Positions 20,748 through 22,321 of a stretch of 22,321 nucleotides of DNA are shown here, one piece after another. Location of the stretch: positions 1-22,321 of the forward strand of contig CAKZZD010000023.1 in NCBI GenBank assembly GCA_937886715.1. Reading direction: 5' to 3'. Under the pieces are notes generated by a model, which did no database searches, was not told where the DNA came from, and saw only the letters and a list, made by a program, of their open reading frames with translations. Origin of the DNA: an uncultured Bacteroidales bacterium. Its GTDB lineage: Bacteria > Bacteroidota > Bacteroidia > Bacteroidales > P3. Every line of letters begins with the position of its first letter. Position 1 is the stretch's first letter. Both the position numbers and the translations under genes were made by a program.

Positions 20748-21050
20748 TTACTTGCCGGCGGCGGTGATGGTGATGCTGTTGTCGGCCAGGGCGCTGTCGT
20801 CGGCGTTGGCCACCTGCACCTTGATGCCGTAGAGCTCCTTCACCTTGTCCTCGAAGTTGCCCACCTGCATGTTGCCACGCACGGTCAGCTCGCCACCCTT
20901 GGCGCCGGCGGCGCGGATGGAAGCGAGGGTTGCATCGTCGTCGGCGAAGCGGGCGCCGTTGTAGACGCGCAGGGTCGAGCCGAAGGCTTTCTTGAATTGG
21001 TCGCGAAGGGTCTTCACCTTCATGTTGCCAGTCATTTTAATGTCTGCCAT
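20748..21050 (-). CDS. Two-copy module protein of unknown function (100 aa)
   Basis: The 100-residue protein has two related halves. Residues 1-50 read MADIKMTGNMKVKTLRDQFKKAFG and then STLRVYNGARFADDDATLASIRAAG. Residues 51-100 read GELTVRGNMQVGNFEDKVKELYG, then IKVQVANADDSALADNSIT. The pattern in each half is strand, helix, strand, then an acidic turn followed by a short Leu/Ile strand. It is the best free-standing match to the last 100 residues of the VWA-linked protein (FREAF-LRVY, NDMKVMDFEYKMKSIFGINVQVALADDS). No signal peptide. Its leader contains a perfect palindrome TTAAAACGTTTTAA (21053-21066). Its small size, presence in several copies and fusion to other proteins suggest an interaction or assembly domain. 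Confidence 0.82.
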   Translation of the reverse strand: MADIKMTGNMKVKTLRDQFKKAFGSTLRVYNGARFADDDATLASIRAAGAKGGELTVRGNMQVGNFEDKVKELYGIKVQVANADDSALADNSITITAAGK

Positions 21051-21079
21051 AATTAAAACGTTTTAAATTAATAGATATA

Positions 21080-21110
21080 GCCCCTGCGGGATGGCACTCC
21101 CGCGCAGGGC
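21080..21110. other. GC-rich imperfect hairpin in the operon spacer
   Basis: GCCCCTGCGGGA pairs with TCCCGCGCAGGGC, with small bulges and a TGGCAC loop (about 11 pairs). It lies between the OmpA-like gene and the 100-aa gene and is not followed by a U-tract on the coding strand. It may stabilise or delimit mRNA segments. Confidence 0.5.
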
Positions 21111-21120
21111 CGTGAATTGA

Positions 21121-22137
21121 CTAAAGGATTTCAAATTCGGTGCGGCGGTTCTCCGGAGCCATCGGGTCGTCGGCATTCTTCAGCTTGCTGCTGCCGAAGC
21201 CTGCAGCCTCGAGGCGGCTGGCGTCGATGCCCTCGTGCTCGGTCAAGAAGGAGACGGCGGCCTGCGCACGGGCTTCGCTGAGCTTCTGGTTGTGTGCGGC
21301 ATCGCCTTCGGCGCTGGTGTGGCCTTCGATGCGGAGCTTAAGCTCGGGGTAGCGGTTCATCAGCTTGGCCAGGTCGTGGAGCACAAACTTGGCATCTTCG
21401 CTCAGGTCGGCTTTGTCTTTCAGGAACTGGGCGGCGTTGAAGTGGTCTTCAATCTCCTCCAGCTGCTGGACATATACGGTGTCCACCACAGTCTGCACCA
21501 CAGTGTCGGTGACCACCTGCGGCTCGGCCTTGGGGCGGCACAGAAGGGCAAGGAGAATGCCTACCACGGCCAATGCCAGCAGCAGCCATACCCACCAGGG
21601 GATGTGCTTCTTTTCCACCTCGCGCACCACTTCTTTTTCCACGATTTTCTCTACTATCTCCACCTGCGGTTTCCAGTTGTTGAGGTATTCCAGCTCATAA
21701 TAGCCAAGCTTTCCGCGACGGCCTTTCTCAAAACTGGCTACGTAGATGTCGTACTGCTTGGCCCATTCCACGAGGGTTGGGAAATTGCCTTGTCCCCACA
21801 CCACATTGTAGTTGGTGACTCGGGTGCCGTCACCCAAAGTGAAATAGTAGGCACCCGGCTTGCCGTTCTTAATATCTTCAACGCCTTTCATTAAGCGCTC
21901 GTCGCCCTCTTCCTGCGCGATACGTTCCAGCTGCTCTGCCGTGCAGAATGTATCCTGCAGCTTCTTGGTGGAGGCGAACTTCTCGCGCGGGAAAGCACGG
22001 TTGACGTCCTCTATTTTCGCCTCGGGATGGATGAGGCAATAGGCCTGAAAAATGCCAAGAGCCGTACGCCCTTGGTTCTCGCTGCGCACCAGCACCTTGG
22101 CGGTGGCGGGGTAATTGGTGGTTTCGATTTCTGACAT
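21121..22137 (-). CDS. Inner-membrane protein joining a cytoplasmic domain to a periplasmic OmpA-like domain
   Basis: The 338-residue protein has no signal peptide. Residues 13-152 are the domain shared with the VWA-linked protein (TALGIFQAY--IHPEA, AFPREKFASTK, EEGDER, YFTLGDGTRVTNYN-VWGQGNFP). Residues 158-177 form a charged helix (VEIVEKIVEKEVVREVEKK). Residues 179-200 (PWWVWLLLALAVVGILLALLC) are a single transmembrane helix. Residues 232-338 are an OmpA/MotB-type peptidoglycan-binding domain (EGHTSAEGDAAHNQKLSEARA). Positive charges just before the helix suggest the N-terminus is in the cytoplasm. The Asp in the usual GHTD is Ser here, though such variants are seen in Bacteroidota. The protein would link the cytoplasmic modules to the cell wall. 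It begins 19 nt after the preceding gene. Confidence 0.85.
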   Translation of the reverse strand: MSEIETTNYPATAKVLVRSENQGRTALGIFQAYCLIHPEAKIEDVNRAFPREKFASTKKLQDTFCTAEQLERIAQEEGDERLMKGVEDIKNGKPGAYYFTLGDGTRVTNYNVVWGQGNFPTLVEWAKQYDIYVASFEKGRRGKLGYYELEYLNNWKPQVEIVEKIVEKEVVREVEKKHIPWWVWLLLALAVVGILLALLCRPKAEPQVVTDTVVQTVVDTVYVQQLEEIEDHFNAAQFLKDKADLSEDAKFVLHDLAKLMNRYPELKLRIEGHTSAEGDAAHNQKLSEARAQAAVSFLTEHEGIDASRLEAAGFGSSKLKNADDPMAPENRRTEFEIL

Positions 22138-22156
22138 ATTGATTGGTTTTTATGAA

Positions 22157-22321
22157 TTATGCAAATATGATTCCTTTGCCACGCTTGGTGGCGTTGTAGT
22201 CCATCAGTATCTCCTTGATGCGACGGCAGTCGCTCTTGCTGAGGCAGTAGGCGGTGATGGTGCCGCCGACGGCCTTGATTTCGATGTCGGCACCGATGAG
22301 GTGCTGGTCGATGCGGATGCG
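22157..22321 (-). CDS. C-terminal end of an unidentified protein (runs off the window)
   Basis: Fifty-four codons end at TAA (22159-22157). The visible part (RIRIDQHLIG ... EIKAVGGTITAYCLSKSDCRRIKEIL ... GKGIIFA) has two short strands and one helix with no family signature known to me. The frame lies 19 nt upstream of the OmpA-like gene on the same strand, so it is the upstream member of the same operon. Confidence 0.75.
   Translation of the reverse strand, partial: RIRIDQHLIGADIEIKAVGGTITAYCLSKSDCRRIKEILMDYNATKRGKGIIFA

Noticed and set aside
21053..21066. Perfect palindrome TTAAAACGTTTTAA in the leader of the 100-aa gene
   Set aside because: A 14-bp AT-rich palindrome in AT-rich leader DNA is not improbable enough to call an operator without conservation data.
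17030..22321. CRISPR array or insertion sequence in the accessory part
   Set aside because: No regularly spaced repeats and no transposase frame; the only large inverted repeat (17980-18035) has operator-like internal symmetry and a 10-nt spacer.

Overview
The window looks like a chromosomal segment of a member of the Bacteroidales (Bacteroidota). Evidence: Bacteroidota-type promoter signals (TAnnTTTG -7 boxes, several with a TTTG -33 box exactly 19 nt upstream), almost no Shine-Dalgarno sequences, and a gene set typical of the order (CoaX/outer-membrane barrel/TPR/LptC cluster, a carboxyltransferase of Bacteroidales type, RnfA). I cannot resolve genus.

Region 1 (1-8640, all minus strand) reads as one long envelope operon, transcribed from a promoter just upstream of pth: peptidyl-tRNA hydrolase, type III pantothenate kinase, outer-membrane beta-barrel protein, TPR protein, LptC, LpxD, two SGNH/GDSL-type proteins and the start of an MBOAT O-acyltransferase. 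Most junctions overlap or nearly touch. It joins lipid A synthesis and LPS export to a putative surface O-acylation module.

Region 2 (8641-9178) has no gene. It holds three tandem 13-bp repeats and about 450 nt of strongly pyrimidine-biased sequence, then the trpS promoter.

Region 3 (9179-14023) holds housekeeping genes: trpS (+), a tiny Val/Glu-rich lipoprotein (-), an rnfA gene standing alone with its own promoter (-), an oxaloacetate decarboxylase alpha/pyruvate carboxylase B-like protein whose C-terminal biotinyl-type domain lacks the biotin lysine (-), a 53-aa conserved-looking small protein (+), and tRNA-Arg(TCT), tRNA-Pro(TGG) and tRNA-Ser(GCT) (-). Well-formed hairpin terminators separate the units.

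Region 4 (14081-17782, minus) is an accessory four-gene operon: a protein with a faint uracil-DNA-glycosylase-like motif, a conserved protein of unknown function, a short charged coiled-coil protein, and a voltage-gated-type ion channel without the K+-channel GYG filter and with a large unfamiliar cytoplasmic domain.

Region 5 (17783-18193) is an AT-rich regulatory region with two plus-strand promoter-like elements, a 15-nt dyad and a large 23-bp inverted repeat. No plus-strand gene follows it.

Region 6 (18194-22321, minus) is the most unusual part. It encodes a TerY-like von Willebrand A protein that is interrupted by one in-frame TAG and continues into a multidomain tail, two small proteins built from a repeated roughly 50-residue module, a 52-aa Lys-rich peptide, and an inner-membrane protein joining a cytoplasmic domain to a periplasmic OmpA-like peptidoglycan-binding domain. 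The same two uncharacterised domains are shared among these proteins, so the genes probably work together. A Ter-like stress or defence function linked to the envelope is my inference; the sequence does not prove it.
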